A stretch of 36,343 nucleotides of DNA from an uncultured Elusimicrobia bacterium (lineage in GTDB: Bacteria; Elusimicrobiota; Elusimicrobia; Elusimicrobiales; UBA9959), in assembly GCA_903873295.1 (NCBI GenBank), contig CAIQNV010000079.1, positions 1 to 36,343 on the forward strand. Reading direction: 5' to 3'. Under the pieces are notes generated by a model, which searched no databases, was not told the origin of the DNA, and saw only the letters and a list, made by a program, of their open reading frames with translations. Shown here piece after piece: positions 21,286-29,835 of this stretch (its first letter is position 1; the number at the start of each line of letters is the position of its first letter). A program made the position numbers and the translations under genes.

Positions 21286-22422
21286 CTATAGGCTGAGAAC
21301 TCCCGGGCCCATTTTTTTCAGCCCCGCCAGCAGTTTGTCTATATCAGCGCGGTTGTTGTAGAAATGGAGGGAGATCCTTATCCCCGCGCCGCGGGCGGCC
21401 GTCATTATGCCCGCTCTTTCAAGGTCCTTCACGGCGGCGGCCGGGTTCGCGGCCTTTATTATGGTTATCCCGGAGCGGCAGCCGCGGTCCAGCGGAGTGG
21501 CTGCGGCCGCGCCGAGCTTATTAAGGCCCTCGACAAGATAATCGTTCAGCTCGAAGATCCTTTCCTGGATGTTTTTTATTCCCAGCCCGGACAGCAGCCT
21601 GACCGAAGCGCCCAGCGCGAAGATGCTGGGAAAATGCAGGCAGCCGGCTTCCGCCGCCGAGGCTTCCTTCTTCATCCTGCGCGCCTTATTGTCCATTTTT
21701 TCCGGCGCGGCTACGGAGCGCCACCCGGCTTCCGGGAATTTTAATCCCGGCAGATATTTTTTTGAGACGTAAAGCCCGGCCGCGCCGTAGCCGGCCATGG
21801 TCCACTTGAAGCAGGAGAAGACCATGAAGTCTATCCCGGCCTTTTTAACGTCCACGGGCATGGCCCCGAGCGCCTGCGTGGCGTTTACCACTAAAATTAT
21901 TCCGCGGCGGCGGCAGAGCCGGCCCACGGCCTCCAGGTCCTGCCTGAAGCCGGTGCGGTACTGGACATAGCTTGTGACCAGTATTTTTACACCAGGGGTG
22001 ATGTTTTTCTCAATATTCTCAAGGCTGTACCTGTTGTTCTCCGGCTTTACGAATTTTACTTTATAGCCGGCGTTGAGCCAGGCGAGCGTAGAGGAGGGGA
22101 ATTCATCCAGCATGGTGAGAACGGCGCCGCGGCCTTTAAGGGCGCCGGCGACAAGGCTCATGCCGTGGGAGGTGTTCAGGGTGAAGGCGACCTCTTTCGG
22201 CGAGGCGCCCAGCAGACCGGCCAAGCCGGCGCGGGCGGCTTCAAGGCGCGCGAGCCAGCGCTCCCAGTAAGCGTCGCCGTGGGCGAGGGCCTCGGCGTAG
22301 TATTGCGCCCCCGCCTCCGCTACGGGGCGCGCTATGGGCGCGCCGCCGGCGGCGTTGACGAAAGTGTATTTTTTAAGCGCGGGAAACAAAGCCCGCGCCG
22401 CTTCCCAGTCCGGTTTTTTCAT
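21286..22422 (-). CDS. Class V aminotransferase, cysteine-desulfurase-like
   Basis: PLP enzyme of 378 residues. The class V layout is visible: FVNAAGGAPIARPVAEA, SPKEVAFTLNTSHGMSLVA, a central segment with ILVVNATQALGAMPVDV (the family more often has a D-x-x-Q there), FMVFSCFKWTMAGYGAAGLYV with the PLP lysine in CFKW, and a C-terminal domain (TAARGAGIRISLHFYNN). The closest groups are selenocysteine lyase/cysteine desulfurase-like and kynureninase-like enzymes; the substrate is not deducible. Start chosen at ATG 22422: the open frame reaches 22755, but those 111 codons are Arg/Pro-rich, cross the divergent promoter, and overlap the barrel gene. A TATAAT box is 9 nt before 22422 with no ribosome site. 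Confidence 0.8.
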   Translation of the reverse strand: MKKPDWEAARALFPALKKYTFVNAAGGAPIARPVAEAGAQYYAEALAHGDAYWERWLARLEAARAGLAGLLGASPKEVAFTLNTSHGMSLVAGALKGRGAVLTMLDEFPSSTLAWLNAGYKVKFVKPENNRYSLENIEKNITPGVKILVTSYVQYRTGFRQDLEAVGRLCRRRGIILVVNATQALGAMPVDVKKAGIDFMVFSCFKWTMAGYGAAGLYVSKKYLPGLKFPEAGWRSVAAPEKMDNKARRMKKEASAAEAGCLHFPSIFALGASVRLLSGLGIKNIQERIFELNDYLVEGLNKLGAAAATPLDRGCRSGITIIKAANPAAAVKDLERAGIMTAARGAGIRISLHFYNNRADIDKLLAGLKKMGPGVLSL

Positions 22423-22577
22423 GATGGATTCATTATAGGAAATTAAAAATGGGAGAAACCCCCCGTCCGCCTCGATAAACGGAGCTAATCGGCTTCCCGC
22501 ACATTTTGTATTATAGATAGTGGGCGACAGCCCCCGGGCCGCCGGATAAACGGAGTTGTTTTTGGAGGGGATAGTTA
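22423..22577. promoter_or_regulatory. Divergent promoter region with an 11-bp direct repeat
   Basis: This 155-bp gap has TATAAT at 22437-22432 on the minus strand for the aminotransferase, and TATTAT/TATAGA near 22510 on the plus strand for the barrel gene. GATAAACGGAG occurs twice (22474-22484 and 22545-22555). The GGAGGGGATAGTTA ribosome site of the barrel gene ends it. Confidence 0.4.
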
Positions 22578-23339
22578 ATGAAGAACAGAATAGCCGCGTA
22601 TGTGATGCTGCTGCTGCCGCTGGTCCCGCCGGCGGCGCATGCCGAAACCTCGGGAATGGAATTTTCCGGCGCTGTCTGGACCATGGATGGCGCCGATTTC
22701 GGAAAGGACAAGGCCTGGCAGAAAGCCTCCATGTTTCCTGGGGATACGGCTTCATTTAAAATCAAGCGCGACAAGATCGGCGGCGCGATAAGTGTTTTCA
22801 CCGAGAGCGAAAAAAGATTCGGCTTCGGCACCTCGCTCGGGTACGGCCTGATGCCGCAAGTCTCCTATAAGGTTGATTTCGGCGGGACGGGCTACACCCT
22901 CACCAACAAGACGAGCTGCATTCCGCTGGAGGTCTATCTGAAATTCAGGCCGGAGTACGGCGAATACAGGCTGTTCGCCGGGGTCGGCGCCGACTACATC
23001 ATGGCGAAAACCGACGCGGTTTCGACGCTCAGTTATTTGTACGGCAAAGATTCCTTCACTCAAAATAAGATCGTCCCTCATGTAAGCGCGGGGGGGGAAT
23101 GGTTCGTAAACAAGTCTCTTTCCATAAACGCGGGAGCGAAATATTTTTTCTTCGGAGTTTTGGATAAGCTGCGAAATCATAAAGAGCGGCTTGTCATGGC
23201 AGAAGACGCGGACGGCGAACACCTCCGCATTCGCGCCGCCTCCGGCCCGCTCGCTTCCGACGAAAGGCCGTTCAAATACGACTTCTCCGGCCTGCGCTTC
23301 AATATCGCTCTTCGCCTTTATTTCATTAATCTGGATTAA
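22578..23339 (+). CDS. Outer-membrane beta-barrel family protein
   Basis: Exported protein of 253 residues with a signal peptide (ending ...PAAHA near 22). It is the intact paralog of 78-797: the barrel blocks GFGTSLGYGLMPQVSYKV, a strand of the form LEVYLKFRPEYGEYRLFAGVGADY, and NKIVPHVSAGGEWFVNKSLS recur. It ends normally in a terminal strand (FNIALRLYF). The ribosome site is GGAGGGGATAGTTA. It lies 122 bp ahead of the collagen-like gene and may be the first gene of that surface cassette. Substrate unknown. Confidence 0.7.
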   Translation: MKNRIAAYVMLLLPLVPPAAHAETSGMEFSGAVWTMDGADFGKDKAWQKASMFPGDTASFKIKRDKIGGAISVFTESEKRFGFGTSLGYGLMPQVSYKVDFGGTGYTLTNKTSCIPLEVYLKFRPEYGEYRLFAGVGADYIMAKTDAVSTLSYLYGKDSFTQNKIVPHVSAGGEWFVNKSLSINAGAKYFFFGVLDKLRNHKERLVMAEDADGEHLRIRAASGPLASDERPFKYDFSGLRFNIALRLYFINLD

Positions 23340-23461
23340 GCGGGCCGCCGGCCCGGGAAACTCCGCGCCGATCATTTTATTAATTGTAATCGATCTTTGT
23401 TTAGTTGTACTATTCCAACTACGGGGATATTTATCAGCCTAATTTTCTGAGGAGATACAGA

Positions 23462-25327
23462 ATGAATGCTTTAAAAGCCGTTCTCGCTTTTGTGCTCGTG
23501 GTTTTAGGCGCAGGCGCAGCCAGCGCTTTCCCGCAATTTATTACATATCAGGGAAGATATTTGAACGCGGGAGTTCCCGGCACTGGGACGGTTTTAATGG
23601 AGTTCCGGGTTACCAACGGTAATACCGTGGCCTGCGGCAGCGCCCTGCCAACGACGAATCTCTCCTGGACTTCCGGCGTACAGACGGTAGCGCTCAGCAG
23701 CGGAGTTTTCAGCTATAAATTAGGCCTTCAAGCGGACCAGGCCACGCAGGACTCCGCCTTCCTTAATATCAACTGGAGCCAGCCAAATACTATTTACTAC
23801 ATTGATGTCTGCGTCGCTGGCGTTTCATTGACGCCCCACGATAAAATCGGCACTAGCGTCTATGCGCTGTATTCCAGTTCCGCCGGCTATTCCGTTGCAG
23901 CAGGAGCCGTCATTAATACTTCCGACACGCTGATCCAGGCTGACTCAGGCGCTTCCGGCACGGGGGGCATTAGTTTGCGTACAGGAGCAACTAACAAATT
24001 AACTTTAACCAACGCGGGTAATGTCGGCATAGGGACGACGGCACCAGAAGCGACCCTGGATGTAAGCGGCTCGATGCGGCTTTTGCCGATAACTGAGCCG
24101 TTTGCCTGCACAACAGCTAAAAAAGGCGCCTTATATTTTAACAGTGGAACAACCAAGCATATGATGTGCAATGGTTCGTCCTGGGTGGATTATACAGGGC
24201 CGCAAGGTCCTGCCGGAAGCACCGGGTCCGCGGGGCCGCAAGGTCCTGCCGGAAGCACCGGGTCCGCGGGACCGCAAGGTCCGGCAGGAAGCACTGGGTC
24301 CACTGGGCCGCAAGGTTCGGCAGGAGACACCGGGTCTGCGGGGCCGCAGGGGCCGGCAGGAAGCACCGGGTCCACTGGGCCGCAAGGCCCGGCAGGAAGC
24401 ACCGGGTCCGCGGGGCCGCAAGGTCCGTACATTGCAGCAGGCGCAAATCGTATTATCAAAGACAGCGGAAGCACATATGTGGCCTCTTCACTTTTCGATA
24501 ACGGCAATGTCGGGATCGGGACCACGAATCCGGGAGCGAAGCTGGAGGTGACCGGCGCTTCAGGGGCCACTCTTAAGATAGTGGATACCAACGAGGGCGC
24601 GAACAAGGTGCTTACTTCGGACGCGAACGGCAACGCTAGCTGGCAGAGGCCGGCGTCTGGGGGCTCTTCTGTGCCGGGATTCTCTAACTTCTATAAATAC
24701 TTCTGTATCGAGAGCTGTCCCGAAAATGTACCCTTTGCGGTCCCCGCCGGGGCAACCAAACTTTTGATCGAGATGTGGGGTGGCGGCGGCGGCGGCGGCA
24801 ACAGTACTGGCGGCGGTATTAATAACTGTACGGCTGCCGGCGGTGGAGGTTCCGGCGGGAACTATGCGAAAATATTTCTGAGTGTTGCAGACGGAAGCCT
24901 TACTCCGGGCACTAATCTATTGGTGACAGTCGGCGGCGGCGGCGGCGGAAGTCATGGCCCCAACGGAGGACGCACCAGTATTAAGGATGCAAACAACCCC
25001 ATCATCTTCGTCAACGGCGGTTCCGCTGGTGAGGATGGTACCATATCTGGTAACACATGCGTAAGCGGCAGATGTGTATTGCCTACGAGTAATGAAATTG
25101 AGCCGGACTTTCCTCAACTCGTCTTATATAATGAGGGTAGTTGTTCCGACACTGGCTACTTTCTGCCCCAGTCCCCGGCAGACATGGCTTATGCTATCGG
25201 CGGCCATGCTGGTGGCAGCAGCGGCCATTGTGGGCATGGTAATGGCGCTTATGGCAAAGGATCCGGGTACTACGATTGCGACAAGGGCCAGGAAGGCCAA
25301 CCGGGGTATGTCATTATCTGGTACTAA
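23462..25327 (+). CDS. Secreted collagen-like and glycine-rich surface protein
   Basis: Protein of 621 residues. A signal peptide (ending at about residue 20) is followed by an N-terminal beta domain ([19 protein letters not shown]). Next come [22 protein letters not shown] repeats also seen in fibre-like proteins, a collagen-like run of six [12 protein letters not shown] units (24197-24412) plus a partial seventh, a second GNVGIGTT repeat, and a Gly-rich C-terminal region (several runs of five or more Gly). There are several Cys residues in the last ~160. GAGGAGATACAG precedes ATG 23462; the upstream codons to 23405 are intergenic. It is probably an extracellular fibre or adhesin. Base composition is lower in GC and unlike most neighbours, which may mean transfer or selection for the repeat. 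Confidence 0.65.
   Translation: MNALKAVLAFVLVVLGAGAASAFPQFITYQGRYLNAGVPGTGTVLMEFRVTNGNTVACGSALPTTNLSWTSGVQTVALSSGVFSYKLGLQADQATQDSAFLNINWSQPNTIYYIDVCVAGVSLTPHDKIGTSVYALYSSSAGYSVAAGAVINTSDTLIQADSGASGTGGISLRTGATNKLTLTNAGNVGIGTTAPEATLDVSGSMRLLPITEPFACTTAKKGALYFNSGTTKHMMCNGSSWVDYTGPQGPAGSTGSAGPQGPAGSTGSAGPQGPAGSTGSTGPQGSAGDTGSAGPQGPAGSTGSTGPQGPAGSTGSAGPQGPYIAAGANRIIKDSGSTYVASSLFDNGNVGIGTTNPGAKLEVTGASGATLKIVDTNEGANKVLTSDANGNASWQRPASGGSSVPGFSNFYKYFCIESCPENVPFAVPAGATKLLIEMWGGGGGGGNSTGGGINNCTAAGGGGSGGNYAKIFLSVADGSLTPGTNLLVTVGGGGGGSHGPNGGRTSIKDANNPIIFVNGGSAGEDGTISGNTCVSGRCVLPTSNEIEPDFPQLVLYNEGSCSDTGYFLPQSPADMAYAIGGHAGGSSGHCGHGNGAYGKGSGYYDCDKGQEGQPGYVIIWY
24197..24427 (+). repeat. 36-bp in-frame tandem repeat encoding collagen-like [12 protein letters not shown]
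   Basis: Six complete 36-bp units and one partial unit, differing at a few positions (units 3 and 5 end in ST, and unit 4 is [12 protein letters not shown]). Because the period is a multiple of three, unit gain or loss by slippage would lengthen or shorten the collagen-like rod without a frameshift. Confidence 0.85.
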
Positions 25328-25362
25328 TTTAATGAGAGGAACCGTTTTTTCGGTGGATGGAA

Positions 25363-27045
25363 ATGAGAAAAACCAATAGTCTTACACTGGTGACTTTGAG
25401 CCTTGTCCTTCTGGGCGCGGCAGCCGCGCATTGTTCTGCCACTGACTCCATCTCCCCCAGTTTTCACGGGTCGGTGGGGACGGTGTCCATGTCCGCGGGG
25501 GCGGTACAGGTTATGACCTCGGGGCCGCAAACGGCCGCCTCGCTCATCACCGCCGGGCCGCAGCTCATTCAAAGCGGTTTTTTCGGTTTTCTGTCAGATC
25601 CGTCACCCTTCATCCCCGCGCCGCCCAGCGGCCTTACTGCCGAAGCGCTGGCCGGAAGCCGTATAGCCCTCGCCTGGGACTTCTCGCCGGATGCGGATGT
25701 TACGCAATACAGGCTTTACTATGACAATGCTACAGGCACAATAAATTACACAGCACCTTTAGAAGTATTTACCGCTGCCGGGAAGCAGTGGACAACACCC
25801 GCGCTCACTTCAGGAAATACTTACAAATTCGGCCTGCGCGCCGTTAACAGCTACGGAATAGAGGAACAAAACACTTCGGTCTTCGCTTCGGCTCAGGCCC
25901 TTAGCAGCCTAACCGGGGTGCGTGCCGCCATAAAAACGCCGCAGACCGGAAAAAAGATCAACGGCAACAGCGCTACGGTCATGGCTGAGATAATACTGGG
26001 CGCGTCCTCGCAGGTAAGGCGGGTGCTCTTCCAGTACAGGACGCTTGGCGGCGGCGCCTGGTCCGATATCGCGGCCGCTAACAGCAACCATCCCAACCCG
26101 GACACGGACGCCCCGTATTTTGTGCACTGGGATGCGGATTCCATGCCGGCAGGCACCTATGAACTGCGCGCGCAGGCCACCGACAGCTCCAATATCGATG
26201 ATCCCGCGCCGCCTACCATCACGGTCATTCTCGGAGACCCCGACTACGATACCAAAGAAACCATCGTTTCCGGAGAACAGCAGAAAGAGCAGCTTATAAA
26301 CAACGCCGTAACCAACACCGTGCAGGCTGCCGACGACGGCACTTCTCTTTTGGTGAAAGTGGCTATTCCCGCGGGCGCGGTTAATTCCTCAACCGTTACG
26401 CTGACGCTGGTAAACAACCCGGCGTCAAAACCGGCCCCTCCCGCCGGCGCCCAGGAGTTGAACCTCTCGGTTAAAATTAATCTTTCCAACGGCCAGAGCG
26501 ATCTTTCGGGCGGGCATACGGCAACGCTCACGCTTTCATATAAGGATGATAACGAAGACGGTATAGTAGACGGTACCTCCGTAGGCGTTGATCAGCTTAA
26601 ACTCTACTACGCTTCAAGCCAGGCCGGGCCCTGGATACTTCTGGATTCCACCATTAACAAAACTAAAAAGACCATTACCGGCATTACCTCACACTTCAGT
26701 TTCTTCGCGGTTTTCGCGGGGCCTGCCGCTAACCTCGACACGGTGCGGGCCTATCCTGTTCCGTTCATGCCTAATGACGGCAAAACCGACAACGGCGTGC
26801 CTTACAGCGCGTCCGATCCGAACTCCGGAATAATCTTTGATAACCTGCCGTCGGCGGTGAAGATAAAGATATTCACGCTCTCCGGCCAATTGGTGGCGGA
26901 TTTAGACACTTCCAATTCGCAGGGGAAAATACAGTGGGATGTTAAGAACAACGCCGGGAAAAAGGCCGCGTCCGGAGGCTATCTCGCTGTTATCTCAAGC
27001 CCGGGCAGTAAAACTATTACGAAGAAACTTCTGGTGGTCCGATGA
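25363..27045 (+). CDS. Exported Fn3 protein with C-terminal sorting-like domain
   Basis: About 560 residues: signal peptide, an Fn3 domain at ~75-185 (PSGLTAEALAGSRIALAWDF, then YKFGLRAVNSYG), two further beta domains (a ZU5-like KVAIPAGAVNSSTVTLTLV), an EF-hand-like DDNEDGIVDGT, and a final ~80-residue domain (VRAYPVPFMPNDG, IIFDNLPSAVKIKIFTLSGQLV, and GGYLAVISSPGSKTITKKLLV). That last part matches the type A C-terminal sorting domain or FlgD-Ig-like fold used by type IX secretion substrates. An in-frame ATG at 25357 is the alternative start. The stop overlaps the ATG of the PorV-like gene (ATGA). Confidence 0.7.
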   Translation: MRKTNSLTLVTLSLVLLGAAAAHCSATDSISPSFHGSVGTVSMSAGAVQVMTSGPQTAASLITAGPQLIQSGFFGFLSDPSPFIPAPPSGLTAEALAGSRIALAWDFSPDADVTQYRLYYDNATGTINYTAPLEVFTAAGKQWTTPALTSGNTYKFGLRAVNSYGIEEQNTSVFASAQALSSLTGVRAAIKTPQTGKKINGNSATVMAEIILGASSQVRRVLFQYRTLGGGAWSDIAAANSNHPNPDTDAPYFVHWDADSMPAGTYELRAQATDSSNIDDPAPPTITVILGDPDYDTKETIVSGEQQKEQLINNAVTNTVQAADDGTSLLVKVAIPAGAVNSSTVTLTLVNNPASKPAPPAGAQELNLSVKINLSNGQSDLSGGHTATLTLSYKDDNEDGIVDGTSVGVDQLKLYYASSQAGPWILLDSTINKTKKTITGITSHFSFFAVFAGPAANLDTVRAYPVPFMPNDGKTDNGVPYSASDPNSGIIFDNLPSAVKIKIFTLSGQLVADLDTSNSQGKIQWDVKNNAGKKAASGGYLAVISSPGSKTITKKLLVVR

Positions 27046-27953
27046 ATAAGATCAAACTACTGACGGTACTTTTAGCCGTATTCATCCGGCCGCAAATGGC
27101 AAATGCCGATTCAGCCGGCGCCACCCGGTTTAATTTTCTTGCCCTGGACACTAATGCCCGCGCTGTGGCCATGGGCGGGGCGTATACGGCTTTGGCGGCT
27201 GACGCTGGCGCTTTGCATTATAACCCTGCCGGCCTGGCCAAGACGGTAGCTCCGAAAGCCGCCTTCATGCACAACCAGTATTTTCAGGATATAACGCAGG
27301 AATACCTGGGCTATGCTTCCCCTAAGGGCTGGGGCGCGGATTTCAACTATTTAAGTTTCGGCGACACCAGGGAAACCACCCTGTCCAATCCCACTGGCGC
27401 CGGGCTTGGCGAAGTCGGACTACAGGACATGGCTTTCGGCTTCGGTTTCGGCAGGAATGTCGGGGAAGGTCTTTTTGCCGGCGCCGGCTTAAAGATCGTG
27501 AGAGAGTCGATAGCAGGGATCTCCGCCGGCGGCTTTATGCTGGACGGCGGCCTTTTGTGGGATGTGCCCGGCGCAGAGGGCCTGAACCTAGGGCTGGCGG
27601 TGCAGAACCTCGGACCGGACATTAAATATCATGGCGGCAACGAGCCGCTTCCGCTGGGCGTCCGCGCGGGCGCCGGTTATAAACTGACTTTGCGCGGCGT
27701 AAAAACTATTCTTGCTCTCGATCTGCAGCAGAACAGGGGGGAGGATTTTGGTGTAAGGCTTGGCTGTGAACTGCTCCTCGGGGGAACCGTTCCTCTGCGC
27801 CTTGGCTATAATACACTTACGGATGACGGATTCGGCCTCAGCGCGGGCACCGGGTATACATTCGGGAATATGGCTTTTGACTATGCTTACGCGCCGTTTA
27901 AAGACCTTGGCGCCACCCACCGCCTCAGCGTGACCTATCGCTGGGGAAAATAA
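27042..27953 (+). CDS. PorV/PorQ-family outer-membrane protein
   Basis: Outer-membrane protein of 303 residues with a signal peptide. The block NARAVAMGGAYTALAADAGALHYNPAGLA is the PorV/PorQ (and UPF0164) signature, and the rest is beta-barrel sequence ending in an aromatic strand (RLSVTYRWGK). PorV shuttles type IX secretion substrates and binds their C-terminal sorting domain. Here the adjacent gene carries such a domain and overlaps by ATGA, which supports a coupled function. No other type IX core gene (sprA, porK-P, porU) is in the window, so a complete type IX system is not shown. Confidence 0.8.
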   Translation: MNKIKLLTVLLAVFIRPQMANADSAGATRFNFLALDTNARAVAMGGAYTALAADAGALHYNPAGLAKTVAPKAAFMHNQYFQDITQEYLGYASPKGWGADFNYLSFGDTRETTLSNPTGAGLGEVGLQDMAFGFGFGRNVGEGLFAGAGLKIVRESIAGISAGGFMLDGGLLWDVPGAEGLNLGLAVQNLGPDIKYHGGNEPLPLGVRAGAGYKLTLRGVKTILALDLQQNRGEDFGVRLGCELLLGGTVPLRLGYNTLTDDGFGLSAGTGYTFGNMAFDYAYAPFKDLGATHRLSVTYRWGK

Positions 27954-28058
27954 GCAGCTGAATAAATAACCGTAAAAAAAGAACCCGTAAAAACCGGATG
28001 GGGCAGCGGTTCGCTTAGTTTTGGTAGAATATCCGTGAGCGGTTTATAAGGAGGCTTT

Positions 28059-28955
28059 ATGTTCAGAATGGGTAAAAGAATTTTTCTCTTCCTTGCGGTA
28101 AATCTGCTTATCCTGGCGACCTTGTCCATCACCATGCACTTGCTGGGCGTGGGGAACTATTTCAGCGCGCGCGGCATAAATTACCAGAACCTGATGGCGT
28201 TCTGCCTCGTCTGGGGCATGGGAGGGGCCTTCATCTCCCTGGCGCTTTCCCGCGTGATGGCCAAGTGGCTGATGGGCGTGGTGGTGATCGATCCCGACAC
28301 GCGCGAGCCCGGGCTCGGCGAGCTGGTGCGCACGGTGCATAAACTGGCCAGGGCCGCCAACCTCCCGGCGATGCCGGAGGTCGGCTATTATCCCAGCCCG
28401 GAAGTTAACGCTTTCGCAACGGGGCCCACCAAAAGCCGCGCTCTGGTCGCCGTTTCCGCCGGCCTGCTGGAGCGCCTGGACGGCTCCCAGCTGGAAGGCG
28501 TGCTGGCCCACGAAATTTCCCATATCGCCAACGGCGACATGGTCACTATGACGCTGATACAGGGCATCATAAACGCTTTTGTGATGTTCCTTTCGCGGGT
28601 GATAGCTTTCTTCATAGCCAACCGCGGTCGCGACTCCGAGAGCAGCTCGGCTCCGAGTTACCTGGTTATTTTTCTGCTGGAGATGGCGCTGAGCGTGCTG
28701 GGTATGGTGGCCGTGTCCGCCTTCTCGCGCAACCGCGAATACCGCGCCGACGAGGGAGGGGCGCAGCTGGGCGGCCGCACCAATATGATAAAAGCTCTTG
28801 AAGCCCTGCAGAGCACGGTCGCTTACGCTGACCTCACCAACAAAGCCTCGCTGGCCACGCTGAAGATCTCGGGCAAACCCAGCGGCTTCATCTCGCTTTT
28901 TGCCACCCACCCGCCGCTGGAGGAACGCATCGCAAGGCTGAAAGCGGCGGTTTAA
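28059..28955 (+). CDS. htpX: HtpX-family membrane zinc metalloprotease
   Basis: Protein of 298 residues, normal length. Two N-terminal membrane helices (~8-28 and ~46-66), then the HEISH zinc motif (His151, Glu152, His155) within LEGVLAHEISHIANGDMVTM, two more helices, and the downstream RNREYRADEGGAQL segment carrying the third ligand. HtpX degrades damaged membrane proteins. AAGGAGGCTTT precedes the ATG; a TAGAAT box at 28025-28030 is a plausible -10. It ends at a strong terminator (28975-29005). Confidence 0.93.
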   Translation: MFRMGKRIFLFLAVNLLILATLSITMHLLGVGNYFSARGINYQNLMAFCLVWGMGGAFISLALSRVMAKWLMGVVVIDPDTREPGLGELVRTVHKLARAANLPAMPEVGYYPSPEVNAFATGPTKSRALVAVSAGLLERLDGSQLEGVLAHEISHIANGDMVTMTLIQGIINAFVMFLSRVIAFFIANRGRDSESSSAPSYLVIFLLEMALSVLGMVAVSAFSRNREYRADEGGAQLGGRTNMIKALEALQSTVAYADLTNKASLATLKISGKPSGFISLFATHPPLEERIARLKAAV

Positions 28956-28974
28956 GTTTTTTTAGTTCTTGCTG

Positions 28975-29005
28975 AAAACCGTCCGCTTTAGCGGGCGGTT
29001 TTTTT
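28975..29005 (+). terminator. Intrinsic terminator of htpX
   Basis: AAAACCGTCCGCT and AGCGGGCGGTT pair (one G-T) and run into a seven-base T-tract. Confidence 0.85.
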
Positions 29006-29047
29006 ATACAAAGAATTTGTATAATTTTTTTAGGGTGGTAACAAACT

Positions 29048-29770
29048 ATGTGCGGCAGATACTCACAAACCATGGACCTGGCCGAGGCGGTAAAGCGCTT
29101 CGGCGTTAAGCCGCCTCCGTTCAACTGCAAGCCGAGCTATAGCATCGCGCCCGGCGCGCAGGCCCCGGTGGTCTGCGCCGGCGGCCTGAGGCTGATGAAG
29201 TGGGGCTTTATCCCCGCCTGGTCCTCCGGCCCGGGCGCCGTTACGCCGCTGTTCTCGGCCGGAAACACGCTGGAGAAAAAATTTTCCGAAGAGACCGTCC
29301 CCGAGACCGCGGCGCCGCAGGAGCGCGAAGGTTTTATAAACGCGCGCGCCGAGGGCATAGCGTCCCGGCCGGCTTTCCGCTCCGCTTTTTACCGGACCCG
29401 GTGTATAATTCCGGCCGACGGCTTTTACGAGTGGCAGAGTTCCGCGGGCGCGAAAACCCCTTACCGGTTCGAGATGAAGGATAAAAGCCTGTTCGGGATG
29501 GCCGGGGTCTACGAGGAGAAAACCGGGACCTTCGCCATAATAACCGCGGCCGCCAGCGCGCTGGTGCGCGCGGTGCACCACCGCATGCCGGTGATACTGG
29601 AGCGCCGCCACGAAGCGCTCTGGCTGGACCCCAAGTTCCGCGACAGCGAGACCCTGCTGCCTCTGCTGCGCGCTTACGATTCCTCCCTTATGCACGTTTA
29701 TCGCGTGTCCGATCTGATCAACGATCCCGAGAATGATTCTCCCGATTGCGCGAAGCCGCTTCAGGGGTGA
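29048..29770 (+). CDS. SRAP/HMCES-like abasic-site shield protein
   Basis: Protein of 240 residues. The required Cys2 starts MCGRYSQ. Other SRAP motifs are SYSIAPGAQAPVV, LMKWGFIPAW, INARAEG, ADGFYEWQ and AVHHRMPVIL. Members crosslink to abasic sites in single-stranded DNA through Cys2. It is a single-gene unit behind a TATAAT box near 29021 and an AGGGTGG ribosome site. The HtpX terminator ends upstream. Confidence 0.92.
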   Translation: MCGRYSQTMDLAEAVKRFGVKPPPFNCKPSYSIAPGAQAPVVCAGGLRLMKWGFIPAWSSGPGAVTPLFSAGNTLEKKFSEETVPETAAPQEREGFINARAEGIASRPAFRSAFYRTRCIIPADGFYEWQSSAGAKTPYRFEMKDKSLFGMAGVYEEKTGTFAIITAAASALVRAVHHRMPVILERRHEALWLDPKFRDSETLLPLLRAYDSSLMHVYRVSDLINDPENDSPDCAKPLQG

Positions 29771-29822
29771 AGAGGCGGCCGGCCCCGGTTTCCTGCTTCC
29801 CGGGCGGGATCCGGTAATTATG

Positions 29823-29828
29823 TAAAAT
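29823..29828 (+). promoter_or_regulatory. -10-like box giving a probably leaderless mRNA
   Basis: TAAAAT ends 7 nt before the ATG at 29836; no ribosome site is present, so transcription would begin at or near the start codon. Confidence 0.4.
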
Positions 29829-29835
29829 ATTACTG

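Noticed and set aside
22423..22755. N-terminal extension of the aminotransferase
   Set aside because: The extra 111 codons are Arg/Pro-rich, overlap the divergent barrel gene and promoter, and precede the normal family start.
24197..24427. CRISPR array
   Set aside because: The 36-bp periodic units have no spacers, are in frame, and encode collagen-like Gly-X-Y.
24131..24633. Several Pro/Arg-rich frames opposite or overlapping the collagen repeat
   Set aside because: Periodic GC-rich repeats keep all frames open; the [12 protein letters not shown] frame is the one continuous with a signal peptide and folded domains.
27042..27953. Proof of a complete type IX secretion system
   Set aside because: Only PorV-like and a candidate substrate are present; PorV-family proteins also occur without the full system.
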